The notes beneath the pieces are model-generated. The model was not told the DNA's origin. It did not search any database and worked only from the letters and a program-made list of their open reading frames with translations. A stretch of 64,000 nt of DNA from Allomyces arbusculus (taxonomy: Eukaryota; Blastocladiomycota; Blastocladiomycetes; Blastocladiales; Blastocladiaceae), in contig JADHYV010000001.1 of the NCBI GenBank assembly GCA_027604705.1, positions 124,001 to 188,000 of the forward strand. The letters run 5' to 3'. Positions 1 to 10,430 of the stretch are shown one piece after another. A program made the position numbers and the translations under genes. Numbering within the stretch: the stretch's first letter is position 1; every line of letters begins with the position of its first letter.

Positions 1-1158
1 GGAGGTGGCGTGAGGGTCGGGTTTCGGGCCGGCGAGAGTGTCGCGCCGCCGCAGAGCTGGGGGAGCGCGGCGTCGAGGTTCGGGGGTGGTGGGGTCCTGG
101 TCGTCGGAGTCAGGAGCGAGGAGGTCCGGCATTGAGTGGCCCGTGGCGGTGGTGGATGGGCGTCGCGCAGGAGACGCGGTGCGCGACGAAGTGGACCCGC
201 GCCGCGTGCGGGCGGGCGCGGTGGCAAGTTTGGTCGGTACGGCTTGTCGTGGGAGTCGGTCGAGCCGTGCTGATAACCAAGTCGGGTCATGGTGGTCGTC
301 GACAACCGCGTCGGTACTGTCAGTGATCAGGTCGGCCGCGTCGGCGAGTGGTAGTGACGCGCGGCTGGTCGTGACCCAGGTGCCGCCCGACGATGGGCTT
401 GTCGGCAGAGACGACGCGTCCGGGTCGGCCTGGGGTACGCCGTCGTTGGGATCTGATTGATCGAGCGGCGCCGCAGGCGCGTCGACCGGCCCAGCGGCCA
501 TCACTGGTGCGGGCGCGGGCGCAGGTGGAGCGTCGGCATGCTGCATGGCAGCGACCATGGCGAGCCAGGTAGCGTGGTCGACAGGCAAATCGCGCAGCCC
601 GTTTTTGTCGGCCATGGCATCGAACCGGTCGAGGTCGGCGGGCGCGAGCAGGGATTGCGCGCGCGCCTCGGCGAGGAGCTGTGCGACGGTCGCCATTTCT
701 GTGGGCGCGTCTTGATCGTCGTTGGACGTGGCAGGGGCACGGCTGATCACCTCTTCCCCGTCGCCGTTTTCAGGTGGCACTGGCACCGTCACCGCGGGCC
801 TGGGCGAGCGCGATCGTGGCCCAGCAACGGCTGCCGGTTGTTGGTGTGCTGTTGTGCCCAACCGCGTCGGCGACCGACCGGTGCGGATCACGGTGCGCAG
901 ACCGCCCGACGACGCGGCCGCGGCACGGCGCGACGACGGGCGCACGAGCCGCGGGCGCGCCGAGAGGGTTGGGGCCACGGTCGCAGCGTGGTAGCTCTTG
1001 GGCCGTGGCCGGGACCCATGGACGGCCTGGATCTTGCTGGGCGAGGGCGGGTGCGGCAGGTGGTGATGATCGATCACGTCCGCGGGCGCAGGGTCCACGG
1101 CAGCGTCGGGCTCGTTGTCGTTGCCGCGGTAGGCGGGCGGGCGCACGTCGGCGTCCAT
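1..1158 (-). CDS. low-complexity hypothetical protein, N-terminal part (runs off left edge)
   Basis: An uninterrupted minus-strand frame runs from about 1,600 down to position 1 without a stop. I place the start at the ATG ending at 1158 because it sits in a GCCACCATGG context. An upstream in-frame ATG at 1194 is possible. The visible 386 residues begin MDADVRPPAYRGND and are rich in Pro, Ala, Ser, Arg and Asp, with basic SR-type patches around residues 60-110. One more ordered, helix-prone stretch (VAQLLAEARAQSLLAP) lies near residue 157. Codon use is G/C-ending like the neighbouring genes, whereas the overlapping plus-strand frames give Arg/Gly-rich translations typical of shadows. No family is recognised, and the C-terminus, where a domain might lie, is outside the window. 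Confidence 0.6.
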   Translation of the reverse strand, partial: MDADVRPPAYRGNDNEPDAAVDPAPADVIDHHHLPHPPSPSKIQAVHGSRPRPKSYHAATVAPTLSARPRLVRPSSRRAAAASSGGLRTVIRTGRSPTRLGTTAHQQPAAVAGPRSRSPRPAVTVPVPPENGDGEEVISRAPATSNDDQDAPTEMATVAQLLAEARAQSLLAPADLDRFDAMADKNGLRDLPVDHATWLAMVAAMQHADAPPAPAPAPVMAAGPVDAPAAPLDQSDPNDGVPQADPDASSLPTSPSSGGTWVTTSRASLPLADAADLITDSTDAVVDDHHDPTWLSARLDRLPRQAVPTKLATAPARTRRGSTSSRTASPARRPSTTATGHSMPDLLAPDSDDQDPTTPEPRRRAPPALRRRDTLAGPKPDPHATS

Positions 1159-1799
1159 GGTGGCAGTCAGGGGCGATTCCGAGCCGGACAGCATCCAGGT
1201 GCGGGTGATCAACGAGCAAGCGCGTGTGGGGAGGCCATGAGCCGTGACCTGAGTGTGAAGGTCGGGTTGCGGCCGGTCGGGGCGCGATCTAGCAAGTGAG
1301 GGCGGTTCGTATGTGCGGTCGTTGCGCGCGTCCGTTGCACACGGTCGTGTCGCAGCAGCCGGCGTCGCGCAGCCAACTTGGTCGGGCCGTCGTCGTCCAG
1401 GATGTCGCGCGCCGTGGAGAAGACACGGCGGTGGAGGTGCGGGACACTTTCCGTCGGTGCGAGACTTGCCCCGTGCCGGTCGCGTGCCAGGCACGTGGCT
1501 GGGAGACGCGCTCAGCGGCTTGCATTGCACTTTGATCATGATCACGACGCGTCGCGCAGGCTCGCTGGCCGCGCCGTTTTTCAGCGCGCGGGTTGCCTGC
1601 CGTGTTCCCCATAAATCCGTGCCCCCGCGCACTCTCTCCCCCAAACACGACCCTTCTCCCGCCCGCACTGCCAGCAGCTTTCCCCACCCGTTCGCGCCCG
1701 CCCCCGCCCGCTGCCGCCCGCTCGCCCGCGGCTGCCCACTCGTCCGCACCGGCCATTGCCGCCCTCCCCCACCCAAAAACCGCCCCCATCACCACCGCC
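1159..1799. other. intergenic, divergent 5' regions
   Basis: This is the space between the left-edge minus-strand gene and the small plus-strand gene at 1800. The minus frame stays open through much of it, but there is no better start codon than 1158. The last 200 bases before 1800 are pyrimidine-rich (CCC, CCCG, CTCT runs), as in the leaders of other genes in this window. No RNA gene or repeat was seen. Confidence 0.4.
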
Positions 1800-2306
1800 A
1801 TGCCCGGCCTCAAGCGCAGCCCCGCCGTCGCCGACCTGACCGCGCTCCCCGCCGACCTGCCGCTCGTCGTGCCGGTCCACGTTGCCGTGCACCCTTCGGG
1901 CAACGCCGCCGCTGCCAAGCCGACGCAGTGCCTGCACGTCGACTCACTGCAATCCGTCGCGCAACTCAAGCACGCGCTCCGCTCTCTCGTCGCACGCACC
2001 GGCGACAGCGAGGACGACGTCGACATTGACGACCCGCGCATTGTCTGGGCCGTGACCGCGCCCGCGGCCGACCCGGATTTCTGGAAGCACGCGCGGCTCG
2101 ACTCGGCCGTCGATTTGGTGGCCATGGCGCCACGCAAGTTGGTGCTCGACCGGTCGCATAATGCGGATGCCGTCTATGAAGTGCTGAGTGCCGGGGATAC
2201 ACTCGTGATTGATGTGCGCAGCGACGTGCGTGACGAGGCGAATGGAGCGGGGGAGCACGACATGGTGCACGGCATGCTGCCGGCGTGCCTATTGTCGTCG
2301 TCGTGA
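1800..2306 (+). CDS. small hypothetical protein, possibly ubiquitin-like fold
   Basis: This is a single-exon reading frame of 168 residues. The ATG at 1800 is preceded by ACCGCC, and the upstream part of the open frame is Pro-rich and looks like leader. The first half reads as a strand-strand-helix pattern (PLVVPVHVAVHPSG, then CLHVDSLQSVAQLKHALRSL), reminiscent of a ubiquitin-like domain. An acidic stretch (GDSEDDVDIDD) and a second ordered half ending TLVIDVRSDVRDEAN follow. The last residues are Ser-rich. No family is recognised with confidence, and the ubiquitin-like suggestion is inference from the pattern alone. The next gene is on the opposite strand, tail to tail. Confidence 0.55.
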   Translation: MPGLKRSPAVADLTALPADLPLVVPVHVAVHPSGNAAAAKPTQCLHVDSLQSVAQLKHALRSLVARTGDSEDDVDIDDPRIVWAVTAPAADPDFWKHARLDSAVDLVAMAPRKLVLDRSHNADAVYEVLSAGDTLVIDVRSDVRDEANGAGEHDMVHGMLPACLLSSS

Positions 2307-2943
2307 TCCGTGGCGACTGCCGTGCGCCATCACCGCTGTACCGTCGGCGATACTATTGTGGGCCAGCCGCTCCTCGCCCGCGTCGCCATTGCTCGCGTTT
2401 CGTTTCCGTTCGTCGTTCGTGTTGCCATCGTATCCGTTTCCCCTGGTTGTAGTGTGCTTCCTCCTTTCTGCCCGTGCTTGCCGTGCCGTACCGTGCATTC
2501 ATCGTTTGCAGTCCATTCCCATTTCATCTCCATTTCATTGCCTCTCCCTCTCGCCGACCATTTTCCTGTCGCCTTCTCGCCTTGCCGACGTTGTACTTAT
2601 TCCCCCTCCGTACCGTCCTCGTACCCGCCGTACGATGCAAATTCAGTGCATACCAATATTGGCCCGCCTGATTTCTTCCCTCTTGTGCGTGACGGTGGCA
2701 GTAGTTCCTGATGATGCTCATGGCTTGGTGCAACACAGCCTGTGGTGGATATCAAATTTTGTATGGGCCGAAAGAACAAACGAATGTGTGGAGACAGCGA
2801 CAAAAATCCCACGCAAAAAAAAAAAAAAAAAAATGCTTGCGACGCATCACCCAACGAGCCCTCGCTTCCCTCATGCTCCTCTCATCGCCCAACTCCCTCT
2901 CCTCCGTCGCGTTGCTCCTTGCGTCGCTCCAGCACGGCCTCCA
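2307..2943. other. convergent 3' region with a 19-nt A run
   Basis: The region lies between two stop codons on opposite strands. It is pyrimidine-rich from 2450 to 2640 and then AT-richer. An uninterrupted run of 19 A occurs at 2815-2833, about 500 nt after the stop of the upstream gene. I see no target-site duplication or SINE-like sequence before it, so it may be a simple mononucleotide repeat. No gene is supported here. Confidence 0.5.
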
Positions 2944-4236
2944 TCACATAAACATAAACTCGCGCCGCTCGGCCACCCTGGCGGCGCGCCAACTCTTGAT
3001 CCCCAAACTGGCCGACATCAGGTACAGCGCCGCCAAGCCAAACCCGAACGCCCAGCACAGATTCCATGGCAAACAATCGACATTGACCAACTTGGCCTGT
3101 TCGGCCGGACTCATCGCCTCGAACAGGGCGTACTCGGGGGAACTGGCCCCCGCGGAGCGAAACAGGTACCGTGGACACGAGCCGTAGGCGGCCTGCATCC
3201 CGGCAGCAATGCCCCACAGGCCCGCATAGATCCCGTCGAGCGCGAGCTCCACGGGGGACACGTGCCGTTCGCGCGCGGGCACGATGCCGACGACCGCCGG
3301 GAACAGGAGGGTGACGAGGTGTGTCAGCGAGACGACGACGGAGGTCACGGAGGTGAGCGACGCGAGGTTCACGCCCGACAGACCGATGGCGGTCGAGGTG
3401 TAGTTGACGTCGAAGGTCGCGACGTAGAGTGCGGTCAACGCCATCAGGCCGCCGGCGAGTTGCGCGACGCGCAGGAGGAACCGGAGCGTGCGGGCCGTGG
3501 ATGCGCGTGACGCGTACTGCGTGCGCTGCGTGGATAGGAACAGGTGCGTCTTGTCTTGCAGGCGCGCGCCGACGCCCACGGCGAGAGTCGGGGTCGGGGA
3601 CAGTGGCGGCGCGGGGATCTCGCGCGCGTCGGCGGCTTTCGTCGGGGATAGAGGTGCCGGGCGTGCAGCACGGCGCGACTCGGGCTCAGTCGGGGACGTC
3701 GGCGGTGCCTGCTGCTGCTGTTGTTGCTGTTGCTGTTGCAGCGCTGGTGGCGAGAGCGTGATCGACGAGTTGCGATTGAGCGACGTGGTCAGTGGCCACG
3801 GGCGCGGACTGTGCATGGCGGCCGGTGGCGCCGCGACGGCCACCGTCTCGAGCGTGTCGAGCGACTGCGACCGCGCAAGACCCGGCGGGATCGGCGGTGA
3901 CCCCGACCCGGACGGCTGGATGTTGGACAACCGCTGCCGCGCGTTCTTGCGTAACGTTGAGACGGACGAGAAACTGCTCGCGCGGTGGTGGCCCTGTTGC
4001 TGGAGTCGATGCAGCTGAGGGGACAGCGGCGGGCTGCTGAGGCGCGCGGGCTCGGGCATGTCCATTGGCGTCGTCGCCGTGGTCGGGATGGTCGCGCTTT
4101 CCTCGGCGAGTGGGGGCAGTCGCACGCCGCTGCCGCCGCTCGTCAAGCGCAGCCGGCTCGTGCTGGCCCCGGGAGTATCGGGTAGCGCCGAGGACATGCC
4201 GCCAATGGTCGGGCTCGCGGGCGTGTTGGGCGGCAT
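2944..4236 (-). CDS. four-TM MARVEL-like membrane protein with long disordered N-terminus
   Basis: A single-exon frame of 430 residues starts at the ATG ending at 4236 (MPPNTPASP). Residues 1 to about 225 are disordered, rich in Ser, Pro and Thr, with many SP/TP sites and a poly-Gln run (about nine Gln; plus-strand CTG/TTG repeats near 3711-3740). The C-terminal part has four hydrophobic segments: a first beginning RFLLRVAQLAGGLMALTALY, a second around SVVVSLTHLVTLLFPAVVGI, a third around GIYAGLWGIAAGMQAAYG, and a fourth around WAFGFGLAALYLMSASLGI. Cysteines lie in the loop between the third and fourth. This four-helix layout is that of fungal MARVEL-type proteins of the plasma membrane or its eisosome-like domains. 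The family assignment is inferred from topology, not from a diagnostic motif. The SP-rich tail suggests phosphorylation by proline-directed kinases. Confidence 0.65.
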   Translation of the reverse strand: MPPNTPASPTIGGMSSALPDTPGASTSRLRLTSGGSGVRLPPLAEESATIPTTATTPMDMPEPARLSSPPLSPQLHRLQQQGHHRASSFSSVSTLRKNARQRLSNIQPSGSGSPPIPPGLARSQSLDTLETVAVAAPPAAMHSPRPWPLTTSLNRNSSITLSPPALQQQQQQQQQQAPPTSPTEPESRRAARPAPLSPTKAADAREIPAPPLSPTPTLAVGVGARLQDKTHLFLSTQRTQYASRASTARTLRFLLRVAQLAGGLMALTALYVATFDVNYTSTAIGLSGVNLASLTSVTSVVVSLTHLVTLLFPAVVGIVPARERHVSPVELALDGIYAGLWGIAAGMQAAYGSCPRYLFRSAGASSPEYALFEAMSPAEQAKLVNVDCLPWNLCWAFGFGLAALYLMSASLGIKSWRAARVAERREFMFM

Positions 4237-4610
4237 AGTAGTTGTGCGGTCGGTCACCGCGGTATGGTGCCAAGGTGGATGCGGTTGGAGCTGAGCGCCA
4301 AGGTGCGCGCGGGGCCAAGGACCGCGGGCGGCGCGGTGGGACGGGCTCGACTACAGTTTTGCGGGAACTTGCAGCAAGTCTACTGCGGGTACGAGCGGAA
4401 GAGAGAGCGGTGCGAAGTTGGCCAGGACTCGCGAATGGTGATGAAGGTCGTCAGCGATGCCGGGCCCCTGCGAAGTTGCGAGTGACGGAGTGTGCGCCAG
4501 CCGCCAAGAACACGACATGAATGGACCAGACTGACCCAAGCAGTATATTAGGTGCCGCCTAAATTCGCCCCTCTCTTGGCACCCTCGCACGCGCGCGAGA
4601 TTGCATCCGC
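4237..4610. other. intergenic between two minus-strand genes
   Basis: This 374-base space holds the 5' side of the MARVEL-like gene and the 3' side of the BLOC1S2-like gene. No open frame with matching codon bias was found, and no repeat. Confidence 0.4.
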
Positions 4611-5414
4611 TCATCCACCGAGTCCTCGTCGTGCCGGCCCACTCGCAGCTGTCGCTGCACCCGGCCTGCGCGCCGCGGCGCGGTCGACAGTACGCTCGAG
4701 CAGCGTCGCGCGCGCGTGAAGCCGCTCGACCCGCGAGGCCAGCTCGTCGAGTGCCTCCATTTTGCCGCGCAGTTGCTGTTCTGCGTCGCGTTCCAAGTCC
4801 CAAGTCAGAGTCAGAGTCCAGTGCACGTCCAGTCGACCACGACGCGTCGCCGCCCGACAAAACGCACCGAGAAAACACACATGGTGCCACTGTGCGACCG
4901 CGTCCTGCACCGCAATCGATGCCCTTAGCACGCGGTCTTTGGCAACCACGTTCATGCGCTTGATCAGGTTCAAGTCACCCAGGAGCAATCCGGCCTGGTC
5001 GGCGACCGCCTCGCCCACGACGCGCGCCGATTCCGCCAGGACGCGCTCAGTCGCCTTGGCGGTGTCCTGCGCTGATGCTGCGGTACTTCCACCGGCGCCA
5101 GGCGTCAGCGAAATGACGGCGGCGGGCACGTCCATGTGGCTCTCGTCGTCGGACCAGACGGCCGAGACGCGCGCAGTCGGTTGAATACGCGCGGTCTTGC
5201 GTTGACCGAACAGGGCGATCACATCGGATGGTGTCGAGGCGGATGTGGTCGTGTCAACGACATGGTCGACGAACGTCGGAGGGTTGGCGCGTGCAGAGTA
5301 GGCCGTCGTCAAGGCCGATGTCAGGTGCGCACGTGCGGGACCGCCGGTCACGGCGGCCGAGGGGGCTGCTGGTTGGCCTGCGGTGGGTCTGCCCCTGCTC
5401 GATCTTGGGTTCAT
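4611..5414 (-). CDS. BLOC1S2-like coiled-coil protein (two exons)
   Basis: Exon 1 is 5414-4868, the intron 4867-4781 (87 nt, donor GTGCGT, phase 1) and exon 2 4780-4611. The spliced product has about 238 residues. The first ~130 are disordered. After residue ~130 come two helical blocks: LLLGDLNLIKRMNVVAKDRVL and, after the splice, KMEALDELASRVERLHAR. The spacing from the Met-Asn pair to the second block is within two residues of that in human BLOC1S2 (a Met-Asn pair, then the INVIEEQVAALE region). This subunit belongs to the BLOC-1 and BORC complexes that act in endosome and lysosome trafficking. The match is judged by eye from short helical sequences, so another coiled-coil protein remains possible. 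The gene is divergent from neurochondrin. Confidence 0.45.
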   Translation of the reverse strand: MNPRSSRGRPTAGQPAAPSAAVTGGPARAHLTSALTTAYSARANPPTFVDHVVDTTTSASTPSDVIALFGQRKTARIQPTARVSAVWSDDESHMDVPAAVISLTPGAGGSTAASAQDTAKATERVLAESARVVGEAVADQAGLLLGDLNLIKRMNVVAKDRVLRASIAVQDAVAQWHHVCFLGAFCRAATRRGRLDVHWTLTLTWDLERDAEQQLRGKMEALDELASRVERLHARATLLERTVDRAAARRPGAATAASGPARRGLGG

Positions 5415-5697
5415 GGAGATTGGACGGAGGCCGCGGACGCTGTTGCTGCACTGGAAAAGGTGGAGTGGGTTGGAGTGTGACGCGGCAGTCGCTCGCGATG
5501 CGGTAAGATGCGGTGAGTTGCGGTAGATGCAGCTGCCACGTCTGTCGCCTGCAGACACCGAATGGTCTGCACTCCATCCAGCTGATCGTTGCAAAGGACC
5601 AAGAGCAACGCCGCCCTCGTCGACGACGAGATTGGACCGCGCCCAACCACAGTTCCAGCACACAGCTCGCTGCATTCTACAGAGCGCCGCACAGAAC
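5415..5697. promoter_or_regulatory. shared divergent 5' region
   Basis: 283 bases separate the start codons of the BLOC1S2-like gene (minus) and the neurochondrin gene (plus), so both promoters must lie here or in their leaders. The segment contains short repeated GATGCGGTAAGATGCGGTGA-like sequence at about 5498-5520. No TATA box is evident. Confidence 0.4.
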
Positions 5698-7956
5698 ATG
5701 GTCACGCTGGATCAGATTCTGCCGCTTTTGGGCCCCGCCGCGTCCAACGAGGAAAAAATCGCCGGCCTCTTTGCCCTACCCAACGTCGTTGGACCAAACG
5801 ACATCGAGTCGCTCCGCCGTGTCTTTGCCGCACTCGACTTTGAGTACCTGCGCAAGCTACTACGCGCCAAGGGTGAGATTCTGCAACGACGACATGTTCT
5901 GGAAATGATCACGCCCAGCCAACATCAACCCGATCTTTACTAGGCACCGACGACAGCCACATCTACCATGAAGTCGCGCTCAACGTGCTCGTCGCCTTTG
6001 CCGCCGACGAGACGCTCGCCGGCACCGAGCAGTTTCGCAAGTGCATCAAGACCATAGTCAAGCTGCTCGCCACGTACGTGCACGACTTCTCATTTTCGGA
6101 CCGTAAAGCTGGATCCACTCAATAGCCTCGATTTTCCTCTTCCCTTTGGGATTGCCAAGCTTGTCCACCTACTGCTTTTCCGTGACGCAGCGCCGCTGAC
6201 CCGCCAACTAGCCCGTCGTCGCCGCAGGTACTGCAAGACTCGGTCGATTTGCTGCGCCGGCTCGTGTTGCATCCCGTTTTGGCCAAGCTGATCGTTTCGG
6301 GCGCCAGTGGCAAGGTCTTGGGCCAGGTGTACGTGGCCAACCGTGGCAGTATGTTCTTCTGGCTGGCGATCCCCTACGGCGAACGATTTGTTTCGCTGAC
6401 CATGTTTGACCTCGCTAGCCGAATCGCTCCGAACCTCGCTGCAGGCCCTCATCGACGTGGCTGTCCTGCAAGCCAGCGTTTCTCTTACCGACGTGGCCCC
6501 GCTCATTACCGACCTCGCCGCGTTCCTAGCCACCCCGCGCGAGGACACCGACCTTCTTTCAGACCTCGACCTGCTCAGCTCGCTCCTCTCGTACCTCGCC
6601 CCACCATCCTCCCCCTCATCCACCGCGCTCGTCGACCTGCAACCCCTGCTCACCTCCCTACTGCGCACAAAAGGCGCGTCGCCGCACCTGACGCACCGCG
6701 CCCTGTCACTCGCCTCGTCATGGTTTGCCGCCGAACCCGCGCACGGCGCGTGCGTCCGTGACCCCTCGGCGTGGACCATCCTCGCAACCGCAGCGGCCAT
6801 CGACATCCAAGTGCACCTCGACCAACTCGACGCCCTCGCTCCCATTCCCATCCCGGATAGCGACGTGGCTACGGCGCTCGGGACCAGCTGCCATGTGCTC
6901 GAGCCCCTCGTCGACGCGATCGCGCGCGAACTCGTGACGCTCCCACCACGCGACTTGGCCGCGTGGCGGCGCACCTGCGGGGACCTGGTCACAGCAATCG
7001 GCGCGTTCTTGGCGCAGATCGCCGTCCGGATGCCGCAGGAACCGGAATTGCACGTGACGGTTGGGTTGTTGGCGGTCGTGCGCGTCGCGTGCATGCTGTT
7101 GGCGGAAAGCGATGAGAGCGAGGTTGCTGTAGCGACGTATGGCGTCGGGCCACTGCTGGTGCGGTTGTTGGAAAAGGGGGACGAGGGGGTACCGGCGCCC
7201 GTAGCGCCGTTTGTCGCGCCATGTCTTGCGCGAGTCACGGCGGATTTGGAGGTCGCGAGGGTGTTCGTGCGTGAGTGGGGTGGGTACGTGGCGGTCATAC
7301 GCGAGCTGGAGCGGGAGAGTTGGTGGGTGCAGGGAGAGTGGACGGTCGTCACGCACTTGGCGTCGGTCGTGCTGAATGTGGTGTTGCTCGGCGCGCACGT
7401 GCCGGAACCCGCGAGCAAGGAGGAGGGCGCGGCGGACAAGGCTGGAAGTAGAAGCAATCGCTCGACTCATGCTGCGCCGGCCGCGGCCACAGCCGCGATC
7501 GACTTGGCTACGGACGCCGTGCACATCTTGCCGCACGTCACCCTCGCGCGACTCACGAAGGCCCTGACGGCCCCGGTGGAGCAGGTCAGTGCCGCGCAGG
7601 CGATGGGGACCACGCTCGCGTACATTGTCGCGGCGCTGCGGCACGGCCGGTTCGCGGGGAAAGTCGTGGATGCTGCGCAGACTGCCGCCGCGGTGCTGGA
7701 GGCGGCGATCGCGTACCTGGCGCTCGTGTCTGTGACCGCTGACATGTTGTGGACTGAGGTTGGCGAGCTCGTGCACCTCGTGGATGCCGGGGTCGCGGAT
7801 CTGGTCAAGGTGTGGGCGGGGGTCGCGGGGAAGGCCGTGCCCGCGGCAGTGGAGAAAGTGAAGCTGCTTGTGCCGGGTGCGGCGGCCGCGGTGGGCAAGC
7901 ATGGGGAAGAGATGAGCGAGCTGGTCATGGCCAAGTGGTTGCTTGGGAAGAACTAG
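5698..7956 (+). CDS. NCDN: neurochondrin homologue (four exons)
   Basis: Exons are 5698-5872, 5944-6077, 6228-6326 and 6445-7956 (phases 1, 0, 0; total 1,920 nt, 639 residues). Intron 3 contains a CTGAC branch-like element, and all introns keep the frame. The protein is an all-helical, armadillo-like repeat protein. It opens with NEEKIAGLFALPNVV, matching the neurochondrin pattern in which a helix ending in FAALLLVTK is followed by a short helix, then an Ala/Leu-rich helix carrying CFCSDPELA (here VLVAFAADETLAG). Later segments such as the one around AAIDIQVHLDQ correspond to the neurochondrin 'VEVRL' helix. In animals neurochondrin is a cytosolic protein of neurons that can be membrane-associated. 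Its role in fungi is not established. The C-terminal third ends in Ala-rich helices. The family call rests on order and spacing of several helices; exon 2 and 3 borders are less certain than the rest. Confidence 0.8.
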
Positions 7957-8687
7957 AGGGTGCCGCGAGACGCACGGCTGACGGCGAGCTGCGATTGATC
8001 TTTGAAGACATGAGCGTGTTTGTTTGTGCAGTCGCGTCGTCCGGTAATTGGCAGCAGCCCGTCCGAAAGTGGACCGGGCATTGATGAGCAGTCACGTTTA
8101 CGAGCGGCCCTCGGTTGAGTTCGCTCAGACGCCCGCAAATGCAACACGCCGAGCGAAATTGCACCGCAAGCTGGCTGGCCGCACCCCTCATCCCCGGCCA
8201 CGATCTTCAGCGCCCTTCAACGTCCACCGAGAATTGCGAGTCGTTGCTCAACTTGACTGCGGACAAAACTTTGGGTCCCTTGATCAACCACCACCGGCCT
8301 CGACCGGCGCGCGCACGAGGCGGCCGCATCCCACGACGACGTCTTGACCACGTTCAAATGCTCGTCCCCACCATCCACGCGCTGTAAAATCCCGGCCCTG
8401 TCGAGCTTGGACCAACAGCGAATGCAAGTCTGGCGCCCAACCGACCCTCTCCACCCGTGGCGCTGTCCGAGCCGCCCGCCCAATCCCTGGCGCCAGCATC
8501 AATTCAACTCTCTGCTCGTCTCTTCCTCTGGGTCCCCACGATCAAGCCGTGACCCGACCAAAGTATCCGCCCTCTGGTGCCTGGACCCGGCACATCAACC
8601 ACGCGATCGATATCGAACCTTGCCTCCATTTCGTCGCTCACGCTGGCGAGGTCGTTGCGACACGCCGCCATCGACACGTCTACAACC
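7957..8687. other. intergenic
   Basis: 731 bases lie between two plus-strand genes. They include the 3' region of neurochondrin and the leader of the next gene. Only short frames without coding bias are present. I see no repeat or RNA gene. Confidence 0.4.
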
Positions 8688-10430
8688 ATGGCAACCACGT
8701 ACCGCAAGGATCTGACTGACGCCGCATGGTACCGCGTCGTGCGCGCCATGTCCTCTGTCGCAGTCAACATCCTGCTCGTGCTCAATGTGGTTCGTACCGA
8801 CATGTCATCATCTTCCTGCATCCCAGTCTGCCATTGACCGACCGGATGTGGAACTTGACTAGATCATGGATGTTCTCGCGCTCTTCATTCTCGTGTTCAA
8901 GGTCACGCACAACCCCAAGCTCGTCACCGGCGTGTTTGATTTCCTGCGTGAAGTCGGCCTTGGGCCATGGTTTCTGTCGATCATGACGCTCTGGGCGAGC
9001 GCGCCGCTGCCTGCGGCCATCTTGGGTGTACTTGCCGCCGTTGATATCGTGTTTGTCCCGTACGGCATCTTGGCCAAGCGCAAGGTAGGGATTCTCCACC
9101 ACGGAATGTTCCGGCGATGAGAGATTCACCAGGCTTTCAACGATCCACCGATCCAGTGCAGTCCCGTCGTCTACCGCCACTTCACCATCTTCCGCGGCGC
9201 ATACATGGTGATTCTCGCGACCGGGGACATTTTACTCGGCAACGCGGCCAAGACGCGCTCGTCCGATATGGACCGCACACACGTCGGCGTGCACATCGTC
9301 TACTTGGTCCGTTCTGTCCTTTGCCCACGTATGACAACCGCAAGCTGATCGCACCTTGATCCACCACCCACCAGGCTCTCATCTTCGTCCTCCTCCTCTT
9401 CTACCTATTCGACACGCGCCCGCCATCCTACAACGGCCTCATGTCCCCACCCTCCTCTCCCGTCGTGACCACCCTTGGCCGCCCCGTCGCGACCATCCCG
9501 ACCTTACCTGGGTGCGACCCGCTCCTCCCACCCACCGCGTCCCGCCCGCCGCAAATGTTCCTCAAGCGCAACATCTCGTCCGCGTCCGTTGGGTGGTCCG
9601 GGTCCCAAGCAACGCTCGTCACGTTCGTCCCGTCGGGCGCGCGGCCCAGCTCTCCCGCCGCGGGCGGTGCCGCCGTTAGTCCCGCCGCCGTCGGTGGACC
9701 CGTCATTCTCGCGCGATCCACGTCCATGTACGCACCGGTCCGTCCGGGGTCGCCGATGGGCGCCGGGTTCGCGGACGCGGGCGGCGCGCTGGTCGCGCGT
9801 AGTTCGTCGATGTACGTCCGGCCAGCGTCGCCGATGGTCGCGTTCGCGCCGAGTCATGCAGGTCGGTCGCCGATGAGCACGGGTGGGTCGGTCGTCTTCG
9901 CGCCGAGCGCGGCGCGGCCCATGTCGCCGATGGCGGTCGGGTCGCCGCACGCGTATGTTCCCCTGCGCCCAGAGTCGCCGATGGGTGCGCCGCTACACTC
10001 CTATACGTCGCGACCCGCGTCGCCGATGGGACCAATGCCCCATGCGTATGAGCCGGTGCGCCCCGAGTCACCGATGGGCACGGCACCGGCCACGCACGCG
10101 GTCGCGCCCGCACACCCCGAGTCACCGATGGGTCCGGCGCCTGTCACGCACGCACATGTGTGTCCCGTGTCGCCGATGAGTACTGGTGGGTCGGTCATGT
10201 TCGCGCCCAATACGCGTCCAGAATCGCCTGCACCAGCCGCGTACGCGCCTTCGCGTCCAAAGTCGCCGGTGGGCGGTCCGGTGGCGTCTGCGGGTCGCGC
10301 TGATGCGGAGGTGCCGCTGTTGGTGCGCGAAGCGCCATTGAGCGCAGCGGCGGGGTCGCGGCCTGCGTCGCCGGCGGCGCCGTTGCTCGAGCGCAGTGCG
10401 ACGGTGAGCGGGCTGGAGCCCGCGTGGTAG
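8688..10430 (+). CDS. multi-TM protein with SPM-repeat cytosolic tail (four exons)
   Basis: Exons are 8688-8789 (or 8786), 8863-9084, 9133-9306 and 9375-10430; all introns are phase 0. The product has about 517 residues. The first ~205 form the membrane domain, with hydrophobic stretches SSVAVNILLVLNV, VLALFILVFKV, a Pro-Ala helix LPAAILGVLAAVDIVFV, YMVILATGDILLG and IVYLALIFVLLLFYLF. The rest is a soluble tail built on about eleven copies of a degenerate element, typically RPxSPMG, spaced 12-22 residues apart and separated by Ala/Pro/Gly/His-rich linkers, with one longer unit (SPMSTGGSV) present twice. Each copy holds a Ser-Pro site, so the tail may be a multisite substrate of CDK or MAPK. 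I do not recognise the membrane domain. The first intron donor (8787 or 8790) is not settled. Confidence 0.65.
9720..10290 (+). repeat. coding tandem repeat, RPxSPMG units
   Basis: Within exon 4 of the multi-TM gene about eleven degenerate units recur. The DNA core is roughly GAGTCGCCGATGGG, encoding ESPMG. Spacing varies between 36 and 66 nt, so units have been gained or lost by slippage or unequal exchange. The frame is kept throughout. Confidence 0.7.

Noticed and set aside
457-1299. A plus-strand frame of 280 codons near the left edge
   Set aside because: The minus-strand frame over the same bases is longer, open to the edge, and has a good start context and normal composition, while this one is dominated by Arg, Gly and Val.
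2815-2833. A 19-nt A run as the tail of a SINE or processed copy
   Set aside because: No element body or target-site duplication was found on either side; a simple homopolymer is enough to explain it.
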